Part shown: in pieces, positions 26,611 through 36,314 of the stretch | Layout of the letters: each line of letters opens with the position of its first letter | Position numbering within the stretch: position 1 is the stretch's first letter | Origin: Gammaproteobacteria bacterium | GTDB lineage: Bacteria > Pseudomonadota > Gammaproteobacteria > Competibacterales > Competibacteraceae | Assembly (NCBI GenBank): GCA_024234995.1 | Contig: JACKNF010000006.1 | Coordinates: forward strand, 62,001 to 126,000 | DNA length: 64,000 nt | Direction of reading: 5' to 3' | The notes under the pieces: model-generated | What the model was told of the DNA's origin: nothing | What the model saw: the letters and a program-made list of their open reading frames with translations, nothing else | The model's database searches: none | Position numbers and translations under genes: made by a program

Positions 26611-28533
26611 ATGAAAATTTTCAACCGCTACCTGTCGCGCTATGAAGAAAGCCGCGAAGAGGTGCTCTCTCTCCAGGAATACCTGGAGTTGTGCAAATCC
26701 GACCCAGGCGCCTATGCCAGCGCCGCCGAGCGCCTGCTCAAAGCCATCGGCGAGCCGCAACTAGTCGATACCCGCAATGATGCCCGTTTATCACGGATTT
26801 TCCAGAACAAGGTCCTTAAACTCTATCCCGCCTTCGAGGAATTCTACGGGATGGAGGATTGCATCGAACAAATCGTGTCCTATCTCCGGCACGCCGCGCA
26901 AGGTCTGGAGGAAAAGAAGCAGATTCTCTATCTGCTGGGTCCGGTCGGCGGCGGAAAATCGTCATTGGCCGAGCGGCTCAAACAATTGATGGAGCGCGTG
27001 CCGTTCTACGCCATTAAAGATTCGCCAGTCTTTGAATCGCCGCTTGGACTGTTCAATCCTGAAGAAGATGGCCCGATTCTGGAGGAGGATTACGGCATCC
27101 CCAACCGCTATCTGCGTCATATCATGTCACCGTGGGCCGCCAAGCGCTTGCAGGAATACAACGGCGACATCACCAAGTTCAAAGTGGTCAAGTTACGCCC
27201 GTCAATCTTGCATCAGATCGCCGTTGCCAAGACCGAACCCGGTGACGAGAACAATCAAGACATTTCTTCGCTAGTCGGCAAGGTAGACATTCGCAAGCTA
27301 GAGCATTTCGCCCAGAACGATCCAGACGCCTACAGCTTCTCCGGCGCGCTGTGCCGTGCCAATCGCGGGCTGATGGAATTCGTCGAAATGTTCAAAGCGC
27401 CGATCAAGGTGCTGCATCCCTTGCTGACCGCGACCCAGGAAGGTAACTACAACAGCACGGAAGGACTGTCAGCCATCCCGTTCGAAGGCATCATCCTAGC
27501 CCATTCCAACGAGTCGGAATGGCAGTCGTTCAAGAACAACAAGAACAATGAGGCGTTTCTGGACCGGGTTTATATCGTCAAGGTACCTTACTGCCTACGG
27601 GTATCGGATGAAATCAAGATTTACCAGAAATTGTTGACCCACAGTTCCCTGTCGCAAGCGCCCTGCGCACCCGGCACTCTAGAGATGCTAGCCCAGTTCT
27701 CGACGCTGACCCGGATCAAGGAACCGGAAAACTCCAGCATCTTCTCCAAGATGCGGGTTTACGACGGCGAAAATCTCAAGGACACCGACCCCAAAGCCAA
27801 GTCGATGCAGGAGTACCGCGATTACGCTGGGGTGGACGAAGGCATGACTGGCATTTCCACCCGGTTTGCTTTCAAGATTCTGTCGCAGGTATTCAACTTC
27901 GATCATGCCGAGGTCGCCGCCAATCCCGTGCATCTGCTGTACGTGCTGGAACGGCAGATTGAGCGCGAGCAATTTACTGCTGAGGTTGAAGAAAAATATC
28001 TGTCTTATCTGAAAGGCTACCTGGCGCCGCGCTACGCGGAGTTCATTGGTAAGGAACTGCAACAGGCCTATCTGGAATCTTATTCCGAGTACGGGCAGAA
28101 CATCTTCGACCGCTATGTAACCTATGCCGACTTTTGGATTCAGGACCAGGAATACCGCGACCCGGACACCGGCGAATCCTTCGACCGGTCAGCGCTCAAT
28201 GCTGAACTGGAGAAGATCGAGAAACCGGCGGGCATTAGCAACCCCAAAGACTTCCGCAACGAAATCGTTAACTTTGTACTGCGGGCTAAGGCCAAGAACG
28301 CGGGCAAGAATCCAGCCTGGACCAGCTACGAGAAGCTGCGGGCAGTGATCGAAAAGAAGATGTTCTCGACCACTGAAGATCTACTGCCGGTGATCAGCTT
28401 TAACACCAAGGCTAGCGCCGACGAGCAGAAAAAGCACGCTGAGTTTGTGGACCGGATGGTCGCCAAGGGCTACACTGCCAAGCAAGTGCGGCTGCTGTCC
28501 GACTGGTATCTGCGGGTCCGCAAAGCATCCTGA
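26611..28533 (+). CDS. prkA: PrkA-family serine protein kinase (YeaG)
   Basis: YeaG/PrkA combines an AAA-type N-terminal domain with a C-terminal segment distantly like protein kinases. It is linked to starvation and stress adaptation in enterics and to sporulation in Bacillus. The 640-residue length is typical. The Walker A GPVGGGKSS lies at about 110, and conserved blocks include FSGALCRANRGLMEFVEMFKA and IILAHSNESEW. ATG at 26611 follows GAGAGG at 8 bases. It heads the prkA-yeaH-spoVR operon, with 15 bases to the next gene, and a sigma-54 promoter lies 200 bp upstream. Confidence 0.96.
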   Translation: MKIFNRYLSRYEESREEVLSLQEYLELCKSDPGAYASAAERLLKAIGEPQLVDTRNDARLSRIFQNKVLKLYPAFEEFYGMEDCIEQIVSYLRHAAQGLEEKKQILYLLGPVGGGKSSLAERLKQLMERVPFYAIKDSPVFESPLGLFNPEEDGPILEEDYGIPNRYLRHIMSPWAAKRLQEYNGDITKFKVVKLRPSILHQIAVAKTEPGDENNQDISSLVGKVDIRKLEHFAQNDPDAYSFSGALCRANRGLMEFVEMFKAPIKVLHPLLTATQEGNYNSTEGLSAIPFEGIILAHSNESEWQSFKNNKNNEAFLDRVYIVKVPYCLRVSDEIKIYQKLLTHSSLSQAPCAPGTLEMLAQFSTLTRIKEPENSSIFSKMRVYDGENLKDTDPKAKSMQEYRDYAGVDEGMTGISTRFAFKILSQVFNFDHAEVAANPVHLLYVLERQIEREQFTAEVEEKYLSYLKGYLAPRYAEFIGKELQQAYLESYSEYGQNIFDRYVTYADFWIQDQEYRDPDTGESFDRSALNAELEKIEKPAGISNPKDFRNEIVNFVLRAKAKNAGKNPAWTSYEKLRAVIEKKMFSTTEDLLPVISFNTKASADEQKKHAEFVDRMVAKGYTAKQVRLLSDWYLRVRKAS

Positions 28534-28548
28534 CGGAGGATACGCTAC

Positions 28549-29814
28549 ATGGCCACGTTCATCGACCGGCGATTGGACGGCAAAAATAAAAGCGCCGTCA
28601 ACCGCCAGCGTTTCATCCGGCGCTTCAAGGGCCAGATCAAGAAAGCCGTGGCCGAGGCCATGAATGGCCGCAGTATCACCGACATCGACAACGGTGAGAA
28701 GATCAACATTCCGGCCCGCGATCTGTCCGAGCCGGTGTTCGGTCATGGCCCGGGCGGCCGCCGCGAGGCAATCCATCCTGGTAACAAGGAATTCACGGCT
28801 GGCGATCGAGTTGCCCGGCCACCGGGCGGCGGTGGCGCTGGCGGTGGCGGCCAGGCTAGCAACAGCGGTGAAGGCGAAGACGATTTCGTCTTCGAACTGT
28901 CGCGTGATGAATTCCTCGAATTGTTCTTCGAAGATTTGGAATTGCCTCATCTGGTGCGGACTCAGCTGGCAAAAACCACTGAGTTCAAATCGGTACGGGC
29001 CGGCTTCACCAGCGCGGGTAACCCAGCTAACATCGACGTGGTACGCTCGATGAGAGGCGCGCTGGCACGGCGGATGGCCATGGCTGCACCCTACAGCCGC
29101 CGGCTGCGTAAGGCCGAAGAAGAATTGCAACGGTTGCTCGATACATCGCCCGTGGATGAGATGCGGGTGCAGGAACTGTCCGAAGAAGTCGAGCATCTGC
29201 GAGCGCGAGTGCGAGCGGTGCCGTTTATCGATACCTTCGATTTGCGCTACGTCAACCGGGTCAAACAGCCGCAACCCACCACCCAGGCCGTGATGTTCTG
29301 CATTATGGATGTGTCCGGTTCAATGGACCGGGCGCGCAAGGATCTCGCCAAGCGGTTCTTCACCTTGCTCTACCTGTTTCTTAAGCGCAACTACGAAAAG
29401 ATCGAAGTTGTGTTCATTCGCCACCATACAGTGGCTAAGGAAGTCGATGAGCAGGAATTCTTCTACTCGCGCGAGACAGGCGGCACCGTGGTATCCAGCG
29501 CCCTGCAGCTATCGGCGGACATCATGCGCGAGCGTTACCCGGTATCCAGCTGGAACCTGTACGTCGCCCAAGCTTCCGATGGCGACAACTGGCACCACGA
29601 TTCACCCGCCTGCCGGGATCTGCTGATGCAACGCATCATGCCCTACGTCCGCTACTACGCTTATATCGAAATCACGCCGGATCGCCATCAAAGCCTGTGG
29701 GAAGCCTACGAAGACGTGAAGGCCCAGCACCGGCACTTCGCCATGCGGCAGATCGACGGGCCGGCTGATATTTACCCAGTGTTCCGGGATTTGTTTAAGA
29801 GGCGTGTGTCATGA
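28549..29814 (+). CDS. yeaH: YeaH (DUF444) von Willebrand-type protein
   Basis: The 421-residue protein begins FIDRRLDGKNKSAVNRQRF and has a glycine-rich low-complexity stretch (about 82-105). The C-terminal half has a von Willebrand factor A-like fold with the metal-site motif DVSGSMD at about 257-263. DUF444 proteins always accompany PrkA and act in the same stress pathway; the molecular activity is not known. GGAGG precedes the ATG. Its last bases overlap spoVR (ATGA), so all three genes are translationally linked. Confidence 0.95.
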   Translation: MATFIDRRLDGKNKSAVNRQRFIRRFKGQIKKAVAEAMNGRSITDIDNGEKINIPARDLSEPVFGHGPGGRREAIHPGNKEFTAGDRVARPPGGGGAGGGGQASNSGEGEDDFVFELSRDEFLELFFEDLELPHLVRTQLAKTTEFKSVRAGFTSAGNPANIDVVRSMRGALARRMAMAAPYSRRLRKAEEELQRLLDTSPVDEMRVQELSEEVEHLRARVRAVPFIDTFDLRYVNRVKQPQPTTQAVMFCIMDVSGSMDRARKDLAKRFFTLLYLFLKRNYEKIEVVFIRHHTVAKEVDEQEFFYSRETGGTVVSSALQLSADIMRERYPVSSWNLYVAQASDGDNWHHDSPACRDLLMQRIMPYVRYYAYIEITPDRHQSLWEAYEDVKAQHRHFAMRQIDGPADIYPVFRDLFKRRVS

Positions 29815-31328
29815 GCTTATCGCGATTGATTGCAGACTCGTCCGAATGGACGTTCCCGATGCTGGAACGCTATAACGAAGTCATTGGCCAGATTGCCAGC
29901 AACGACTTCGGATTGGATACCTACCCCAATCAGATTGAAATCATCACCGCCGAACAGATGATGGATGCCTACTCTTCGGTCGGGATGCCGCTGGGCTATA
30001 AGCATTGGTCCTACGGCAAGCAATTCGTACTGACTGAGAAGAACTACCGGCGCGGGCAAATGGGACTGGCCTATGAGATTGTGATCAATTCCGATCCCTG
30101 TATCGCCTATCTCATGGAAGAGAACACCGCGATGATGCAAGCGCTGGTCATCGCCCATGCCGCCTACGGCCACAATTCCTTTTTCAAGGGCAACTACCTG
30201 TTCCGCACCTGGACCAGCGCCGACGCGATCATCGACTACTTGCTGTTTGCCCGGAACTATGTCGCCGAATGCGAGGAGCGGCATGGCGTGGAAGCGGTCG
30301 AGGTATTCCTCGACTCTTGTCATGCGCTAATGAACTATGGCGTGGATCGCTACAAGCACCCCGCTCCGTTATCGCTGCATGAAGAGAAGCAGCGCCAGCA
30401 TGACCGGGAAGAATATCTGCAATCGCAGGTCAACGACCTGTGGCGCACGATCCCAGCCAAACCGGCTGAAACGGTCATCGAAACTGAGCGTCGCTACCCC
30501 GCCGAACCGCAGGAAAACTTGCTGTATTTCATCGAGAAGAACGCCCCATTACTGGAGCCGTGGCAACGGGAACTGGTGCGGATCGTCCGTAAGATAGCCC
30601 AGTACTTCTATCCACAGCGCCAGACTCAGGTAATGAATGAAGGCTGGGCGACCTTTTGGCACTATACCTTGATGAACCGGCTATATGACGAAGGCTATGC
30701 CAACGATGGTTTCATGATGGAGTTTTTGCAATCACACACCAGTGTGGTACATCAACTTTCGTTTGATCATCCCTATTACTCCGGCATCAATCCTTATGCA
30801 CTGGGCTTTAGCATGATGAGTGACATCCAGCGCATCTGCCAGGCACCGACCAATGAGGATCGTTACTGGTTCCCGGATATCGCTGGACAAGATTGGCTCA
30901 AAGTGCTGGACTTTGCGATGCGCAATTTCAAGGACGAGAGCTTCATCGCCCAGTTCTTGTCACCCAAGTTGATGCGGGATCTCAAACTGTTCGCGGTGCT
31001 GGATGATGATACCCAGGATGAACTGGAGATCACGGCTATCCACGATGAGGACGGTTACCGGCGGCTGCGGCTGGCGCTAGCGGATCAGTACAATCTGGGT
31101 AGCCGAGAGCCGAACATCCAAGTGTGGAATGTCGCCCATCGCCAGGACCGTTCGCTGACTTTGCGGCATACCCGTTATCATCGCCGGCCGCTGCACCCTG
31201 AAACGACGGATGAAGTTCTTAAGCACTTGTACCGGCTTTGGGGTTTTACAGTCCGGCTGGAAGCCGTCGATGAAGATGGCCGGGTGAGCCTGGTGGGAGA
31301 GTGTCCGGCCAACCGGGAACGTCTATAA
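29811..31328 (+). CDS. SpoVR family protein (YcgB)
   Basis: The 505-residue protein matches the SpoVR/YcgB family over its whole length: FGLDTYPNQIEIITAEQMMD, GHNSFFKGNYLFRTW, and MNEGWATFWHYTLMNRLYDEG. The last resembles an HE-type metal site in which conserved Glu and His residues could bind a metal. In Bacillus SpoVR affects spore cortex; in proteobacteria it accompanies PrkA and DUF444. The start overlaps the yeaH stop by four bases. Unlike in E. coli, where ycgB is unlinked, here it closes the operon. Confidence 0.95.
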   Translation: MSLSRLIADSSEWTFPMLERYNEVIGQIASNDFGLDTYPNQIEIITAEQMMDAYSSVGMPLGYKHWSYGKQFVLTEKNYRRGQMGLAYEIVINSDPCIAYLMEENTAMMQALVIAHAAYGHNSFFKGNYLFRTWTSADAIIDYLLFARNYVAECEERHGVEAVEVFLDSCHALMNYGVDRYKHPAPLSLHEEKQRQHDREEYLQSQVNDLWRTIPAKPAETVIETERRYPAEPQENLLYFIEKNAPLLEPWQRELVRIVRKIAQYFYPQRQTQVMNEGWATFWHYTLMNRLYDEGYANDGFMMEFLQSHTSVVHQLSFDHPYYSGINPYALGFSMMSDIQRICQAPTNEDRYWFPDIAGQDWLKVLDFAMRNFKDESFIAQFLSPKLMRDLKLFAVLDDDTQDELEITAIHDEDGYRRLRLALADQYNLGSREPNIQVWNVAHRQDRSLTLRHTRYHRRPLHPETTDEVLKHLYRLWGFTVRLEAVDEDGRVSLVGECPANRERL

Positions 31329-31442
31329 CAAATGTGATGCAAAAGAACTGGCTTTGCGGGGATTTGACGGAATTATCACCTGTGCGCGGGCTATTCCACC
31401 GGCAAATCCTACCAGACGTGGCGATCAAACGTCATAGACACA

Positions 31443-31471
31443 AAAAAGCCCGGTCATTAACCGGGCTTTTT
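31443..31471. terminator. Bidirectional rho-independent terminator between spoVR and tRNA-Leu
   Basis: agcccggt and accgggct form an 8-bp stem with a loop of about four bases. The stem is flanked by runs of A on the left and T on the right, so it can terminate both the spoVR transcript (plus) and the tRNA-Leu transcript (minus). Confidence 0.9.
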
Positions 31472-31476
31472 GAATC

Positions 31477-31563
31477 TGGTGCCGAAGAGAGGACTTGAAC
31501 CTCCACTGGGTTTCCCCAACTAAGACCTGAACCTAGCGCGTCTACCAATTCCGCCACTTCGGC
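31477..31563 (-). tRNA. tRNA-Leu (anticodon CAG)
   Basis: On the minus strand an 87-nt gene runs from gccgaag to cttcggcacca, with a perfect 7-bp acceptor stem and encoded CCA. It has the leucine-type long variable arm (gttggggaaaccc), a GGTTCAAGTCC T-arm and an anticodon loop reading TTCAGGT. The identity CAG reads CUG codons. The terminator just downstream belongs to it. Confidence 0.96.
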
Positions 31564-31670
31564 TTGAAGCCGCACCTTGCGTTGCGACGGAAGCGGACTA
31601 TACGGATAGGCCCTTAAACTGTCAACCAGTTCCCTTTTACTGATTAGCGATTTATCTATAAGAATTTGAA

Positions 31671-33866
31671 ATGAAAAATAAAAAACAAAATTCCTGGCAA
31701 CAGCTCGATCCGTTTATTGCCCGGGAGCAGGAAAAATACGGACGAACTATCCCGAGCCGTGAATTTATTCTCCAGACCCTCGATGAACGTGGAATGCCAT
31801 TGACTCTGGATGAACTCCGTGCTGAGTTGCGGATAGAAGATGACTGGGAAATTGAAGCATTGTCCCGCCGCTTACGCGCCATGGAACGGGATGGACAACT
31901 GATTCGCAACCGCCGCGAAGGGTATGGTCCAGTCACCAAGATGAACTTGGTGACTGGCCGGATCATCGGTCATCCGGAGGGACATGGTTTCCTGATTCCA
32001 GACGAGGGCGGCGATAGCCTGTTCCTTTCGCCCAGGCAAATGCGCAAGCTGCTGCATGGGGACCGGGCGGTGGCACGCGTTATTAGCGTTGATTATCGAG
32101 GCCGCCGTGAGGGCGCTGTTGTCGAGGTGCTTGAACGTAACACCGAAAGTATAGTCGGGCGGTTCTGCGAAGAGCGAGGGGTCTGCTTTGTCATCCCTGA
32201 CAACAAGCGGATCAACCAGGACATTATCGTGCCCGCGGACGGGCGCGGAGAAGCACAGGCTGGCCAGATCGTCATTGCCGAACTGATTGAGCAACCGAGC
32301 GCTCACAACCGTCCCCTCGGCCGCATCAAGGAGGTGCTCGGTGATCACATGGCGCCTGGCATGGAGATCCGGATCGCTATCGCCAGCCATGGCATTCCTA
32401 TCGATTGGCCAGAAGCCGTGATCAAGGAAGCGCACAAGTATGGCGAAACAGTCCCCGAGTCTGTCTGTCAGGAGCGCTGGGATTTGCGCAGCACACCGCT
32501 GGTCACCATCGACGGCATCACCGCCCGTGATTTCGATGATGCTGTGTATTGTGAGCGGCGCGGAAACAATTGGCGATTACTGGTCGCCATCGCCGATGTG
32601 TCCTGGTATGTGCGGCCAAGAACGGCACTGGATCAGGAAGCGCGCAAACGGGGCAATTCCGTGTATTTCCCGGACCGGGCCATTCCGATGTTGCCAGAGG
32701 TGCTGTCCAATGGCCTCTGTTCGCTGAATCCTGATGTAGACCGGTTATGCATGGTCTGCGAAATGACCATCAACACGGAGGGCCGCATTATCCGTTCGCG
32801 CTTCGCTGAGGCTGTGATGCGCTCTCATGCTCGTTTGACCTATGACACGGTCGCCGCCATCGTCGCTGAGCGGAACCCCCAAATCCGCGCTGCGCATGCC
32901 AGACTGGTTCCGCATTTGGATCGTCTCCTAGAGTTATATCAAATACTTCGGGCCTCGCGGGAACAGCGTGGGGCAATGGATTTCGATACCCAGGAGACGG
33001 TGATCGAGTATGGCGCGGATCGCAAGATCGAGCGCATTTTGCCAACCGAGCGTAATGATGCGCACCGGTTGATCGAAGAATGCATGATTGCCGCCAATGT
33101 TGCGGCAGCGCGGTTTCTCCATCGCCATAAAATGCCGGGGTTGTACCGGGTTCACGATGGCCCGAGCAAGGACCGGCTAAACAAGCTGCGTGCCTTTCTT
33201 GGCGAGCTGGGATTGGGGTTAGGTGGCGGCGGGAAACCCTCGCCAAAGGACTATACCCGGTTGCTAGAGCAAGTTCACGACCGGCCGGACGTGCATCTGA
33301 TTCAAACAGTGATGTTGCGTTCACTGGCCCAGGCCGTCTATAACCCTGGCAATGCTGGTCATTTCGGCTTGGCGCTAGAGGCTTATGCGCATTTTACTTC
33401 GCCGATTCGCCGCTATCCCGATTTGCAAGTCCATCGCGCTATTCGTCATATTCTTCAAGGTGGCAAAGCAACCGATTTTCCCTTTACCCACGCCGACCTG
33501 GCCGGGTTGGGTGAGCATTGTTCCATGACCGAACGGCGGGCAGATGAAGCGGTCCGCGACGCAGTGGAATGGTTGAAGTGCGAATATATGCTGGACAAGA
33601 CCGGACAAGTATTTGACGGAATTATTACCGCAGTGACCGGATTTGGCCTATTTGTGGAATTGCGCGGGGTCTACGTGGAGGGTCTCGTGCATGTAACGGC
33701 GCTGCGTAATGATTTCTATCAATTCGATCCGGTTGGCCATCGTTTGCACGGTGAACGGTCTGGGCAGGTCTATCGACTGGGCGATGCATTGCGGGTCCAG
33801 GTGGCGCGGGTGGATCTGGACGAGCGCAAGATCGACTTTGAACCGGTGGAAAGCGAACGCACGTGA
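31671..33866 (+). CDS. rnr: Ribonuclease R
   Basis: RNase R is the 3'-5' exoribonuclease that degrades structured RNA and takes part in trans-translation quality control. The 731-residue protein has an N-terminal winged-helix region, two cold-shock domains (about 80-240), the RNB catalytic domain with DFDDAV (about 287-292) and VSWYVRPRTALDQEARKRG, and a C-terminal S1 domain (GIITAVTGFGLFVELRGVYV). It lacks the long basic tail of the E. coli enzyme. It precedes rlmB, the conserved order. Confidence 0.97.
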   Translation: MKNKKQNSWQQLDPFIAREQEKYGRTIPSREFILQTLDERGMPLTLDELRAELRIEDDWEIEALSRRLRAMERDGQLIRNRREGYGPVTKMNLVTGRIIGHPEGHGFLIPDEGGDSLFLSPRQMRKLLHGDRAVARVISVDYRGRREGAVVEVLERNTESIVGRFCEERGVCFVIPDNKRINQDIIVPADGRGEAQAGQIVIAELIEQPSAHNRPLGRIKEVLGDHMAPGMEIRIAIASHGIPIDWPEAVIKEAHKYGETVPESVCQERWDLRSTPLVTIDGITARDFDDAVYCERRGNNWRLLVAIADVSWYVRPRTALDQEARKRGNSVYFPDRAIPMLPEVLSNGLCSLNPDVDRLCMVCEMTINTEGRIIRSRFAEAVMRSHARLTYDTVAAIVAERNPQIRAAHARLVPHLDRLLELYQILRASREQRGAMDFDTQETVIEYGADRKIERILPTERNDAHRLIEECMIAANVAAARFLHRHKMPGLYRVHDGPSKDRLNKLRAFLGELGLGLGGGGKPSPKDYTRLLEQVHDRPDVHLIQTVMLRSLAQAVYNPGNAGHFGLALEAYAHFTSPIRRYPDLQVHRAIRHILQGGKATDFPFTHADLAGLGEHCSMTERRADEAVRDAVEWLKCEYMLDKTGQVFDGIITAVTGFGLFVELRGVYVEGLVHVTALRNDFYQFDPVGHRLHGERSGQVYRLGDALRVQVARVDLDERKIDFEPVESERT

Positions 33867-33920
33867 ATCAGGAGCGGCGCAATCGCTATCTGCGGCGGCG
33901 GAAATAAGGAGTAACGACTC

Positions 33921-34649
33921 TTGGCTGAGGAACTGATTTATGGTTTGCATGCGGTCATGGCAGCGCTGGACTATGAGCCGGAGCAGGTGCATGAACTGTG
34001 GGTGGAGCGCCAGCGCCGGGATCAGCGGATTGAGGCGTTGCTGGACACCGCAACCCGGCTGGGTTTAACCATTCACCGGGCTGACCGGACTGAACTGGAT
34101 CGCTTAAGCGGCAGCGTACATCATCAGGGCGTGGTCGCCCGCTTGGCGGTCCGGCAGCAGACTCATGGCGAGGATGACCTGCCGGCGTTGCTGGCGGCGG
34201 CTGAAGGAACCGCTCCTGCTGCTCGTGCTGGACGGGGTGCAGGATCCGCACAATCTCGGCGCCTGCCTGCGCAGTGCAGCGGCGGCTGGCGTTCATGCGG
34301 TGATTGCGCCCGCTGACCGGGCCGCTGGTTTGAATGCGCAAGGTCGCCTGCGGCGGAAGATCGTACCGTTCGTGCCGGTGACCAATCTGGCGCGGACGCT
34401 GCGCGAGAGATCGGGCTGGATTATCGGCGCGGCCGGCGCACCGGAGGCCAATTTGTATGAGGTGGATTTCACCCCATCAATGGCTATTGGGTGTTGGGCG
34501 CGGAGGAGAAAGGTCTGCGCCGGTTGACTCGGGAAGTTTGCGACCAGTTGGCGCGCATTCCCATGGTCGAGGTGGCGTCGAGAGTTTGAATGTATCGGTG
34601 GCCAATTTTTCTGTTCGAGGCGCGGCGGCAACGGGGAATAAACCGCTAA
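33921..34649 (+). pseudogene. rlmB: 23S rRNA (guanosine-2'-O-)-methyltransferase RlmB, frameshifted in this sequence
   Basis: RlmB methylates G2251 of 23S rRNA. The N-terminal substrate-binding part reads from TTG at 33921 (LIYGLHAVMAALDYEPEQV). The SpoU methyltransferase part follows in other frames: LLVLDGVQDPHNLGACLRSA, then WVLGAEEKGLRRLTREVCDQ, then GGVESLNVSVA, then FLFEARRQRGINR. Four frame changes are needed, near 34205, 34480, 34570 and 34603. The total length is exactly 729 bases, or 243 codons with the stop, the same size as the E. coli protein. All SPOUT motifs survive. I think sequence errors are more likely than real decay; as given, the gene cannot be translated whole. Confidence 0.85.
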
Positions 34650-34661
34650 TGGAGGTGCAGG

Positions 34662-35139
34662 ATGGATGCGGCAGGGTTGGCGGAAAAATGGCGGGAAGTG
34701 GTAAACAACCCGTACTTGCGGGATTTGCCTTTTGCTGGAGTTAAACGCGCGGCAAGGTGGAAGTGAGTCCGGCCACGAATCGGCATTCCCGGATACAGTT
34801 CAGATTGCAGGCGCGCGCTGGAACAGAAACTTCCGGCGAGGCGTCGATTGAAATGCCGGAATGTTCCTGACCGGGTGAAAGTAGCGGATGTCGTGGGTAT
34901 TCACGAGCGTTTTTCGAAACGATGCAACGATCCACAAGCGCCAGAATGTGTATCGAAGTGGCCACCTTCAACACCAATTGAACTCATGGAGAAAACCCGG
35001 CTTTACCTTGAGGCAGGCGCGGTTGAAGCGTGGATTGTCCGCGAGAATGGCGTCATAGATGAGAATGTACGGTCCCGACGGACAGCGCGCAAAGTCAGTG
35101 CTTTGGCGTGTGATTGATGCATCGAACCTTATCGGTTAG
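34662..35139 (+). pseudogene. Uma2-family putative restriction endonuclease, broken
   Basis: The first frame starts at ATG 34662 (LAEKWREVVNNPYLRDLPF). The family then continues in other frames with KVEVSPATNRHSRIQ, KVADVVGIHERFSKR and TRLYLEAGAVEAWIV, then GPDGQRAKS. These are the conserved blocks of the Uma2 (DUF820) PD-(D/E)xK family, widespread in proteobacteria and cyanobacteria with unclear function. At least three frame changes and a shortened central part separate them. It lies just after rlmB, and an intact relative is at 60846-61571. Confidence 0.7.
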
Positions 35140-35165
35140 ATAATTGCTTGCCCCTTCATACCGCG

Positions 35166-36305
35166 TCATCTCCAGATAACCCTGTCCCTGAATGGGACTT
35201 CGCCGGCGCGACCGGTTACCGCCACCGCGCCTTCCCAATAACGCACCGTCAGCCGCATTTCCTGATCCGCCACTTTCGGCGTCACCGTCAGTTCAAGATT
35301 TTCGCCGGGCAACTGCAACCGCCAAGCAGCCGGATAACGATCGCCGGTGTACGGGCTGATCCATTCGCCCAATGGTTGCAAATCCACTTCATCCCACCGC
35401 AAGCGGCCGCGCCTGACCTGACCACCCGGTCGACCAGCCAGAACACCTTGCTGAATGAATCCGTGCCGCCGTCCTTGCGGCGCAAGCGATAGAACATCAC
35501 ATCTCGTCCATCGTCGAGTTGCAGCGCGAACCAGTCCCAGCCGCTTTGCTCCGGCCCCAGAGCGCTGGTGCTCCACTCCCGATCCAGCCAACTGGCGCCT
35601 GCAACCTGGAACGCCTGCCCATTCAATACCATCACGCCCGCCGTCGGCAGGCGCGTATAGGAGTAGTAATACGACGCATTACCCAAATCAGCGCTTTTCT
35701 GGCTCAAGCCCTGGGTCGCCCTGCAAGACCACCGGCTTGCCGGCCTGGAGCGTCAGATCGAGCGTGATCTCGCCATCTCGCGCCCGCAAACTGCATCGGA
35801 AAGGCGCCGGATTCCGTGCGCGACAATTGCCAATCCTCCAGCCAGACGCGAAAAGGCGCCGCCTGCGCCCCAGCCAAGCCTGCTGCGCCCGGCTGAACCG
35901 CTCGAAACCATGATGCTTTTCGCGGCGACATCGGTCAGCGCAAAATGGCCCATGTGTAAACCTGATTCGTCCGCCAGGCCGAATCCGCTGCCGGTGGATC
36001 AGGACTCAAGGCGATGCGGAACAGGGTCAATTGATAGCCAAACTTCTCGGCCCGCCGCATCCGCCAGATTGCCGGTCACATACCACCATTCGTTGCGAAA
36101 TTCCGGATGTGGCCCGTGATCATCCGGGAAATAAATGGACGTGGCTGGTAGGCGCGCTGATAGCCAGCGCGTTGTCGTTACCGCCCAGCGCGGCGCTGAC
36201 AGTGACGCCCTCGGCACGTTTAAGCTGGGGACGGATCAGAAAAACCGTCAGCGCCACGCTGAGTCCAACCAACAACAAGCCGCACCACCCATATCGTTTA
36301 TTCAT
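35166..36305 (-). pseudogene. AttH/CrtC-like lipocalin-type secreted protein, frameshifted
   Basis: The start at 36305 encodes a signal-anchor-like segment (CGLLLVGLSVALTVFLI). Family blocks then appear in changing frames: YFPDDHGPHPEFRNEWWYVT, ASWLDREWSTSALGPEQSGW, DWFALQLDDGRDVMFY, and the end segment YWEGAVAVTGRAGEV. These are typical of AttH-like proteins related to carotenoid 1,2-hydratase, which accompany FtsX-like ABC exporters. The full interval is 1140 bases (380 codons), normal for the family, so compensating indels rather than deletions are present. It lies nine bases downstream of the permease gene on the same strand. Confidence 0.75.
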
Positions 36306-36314
36306 GGCGAATAT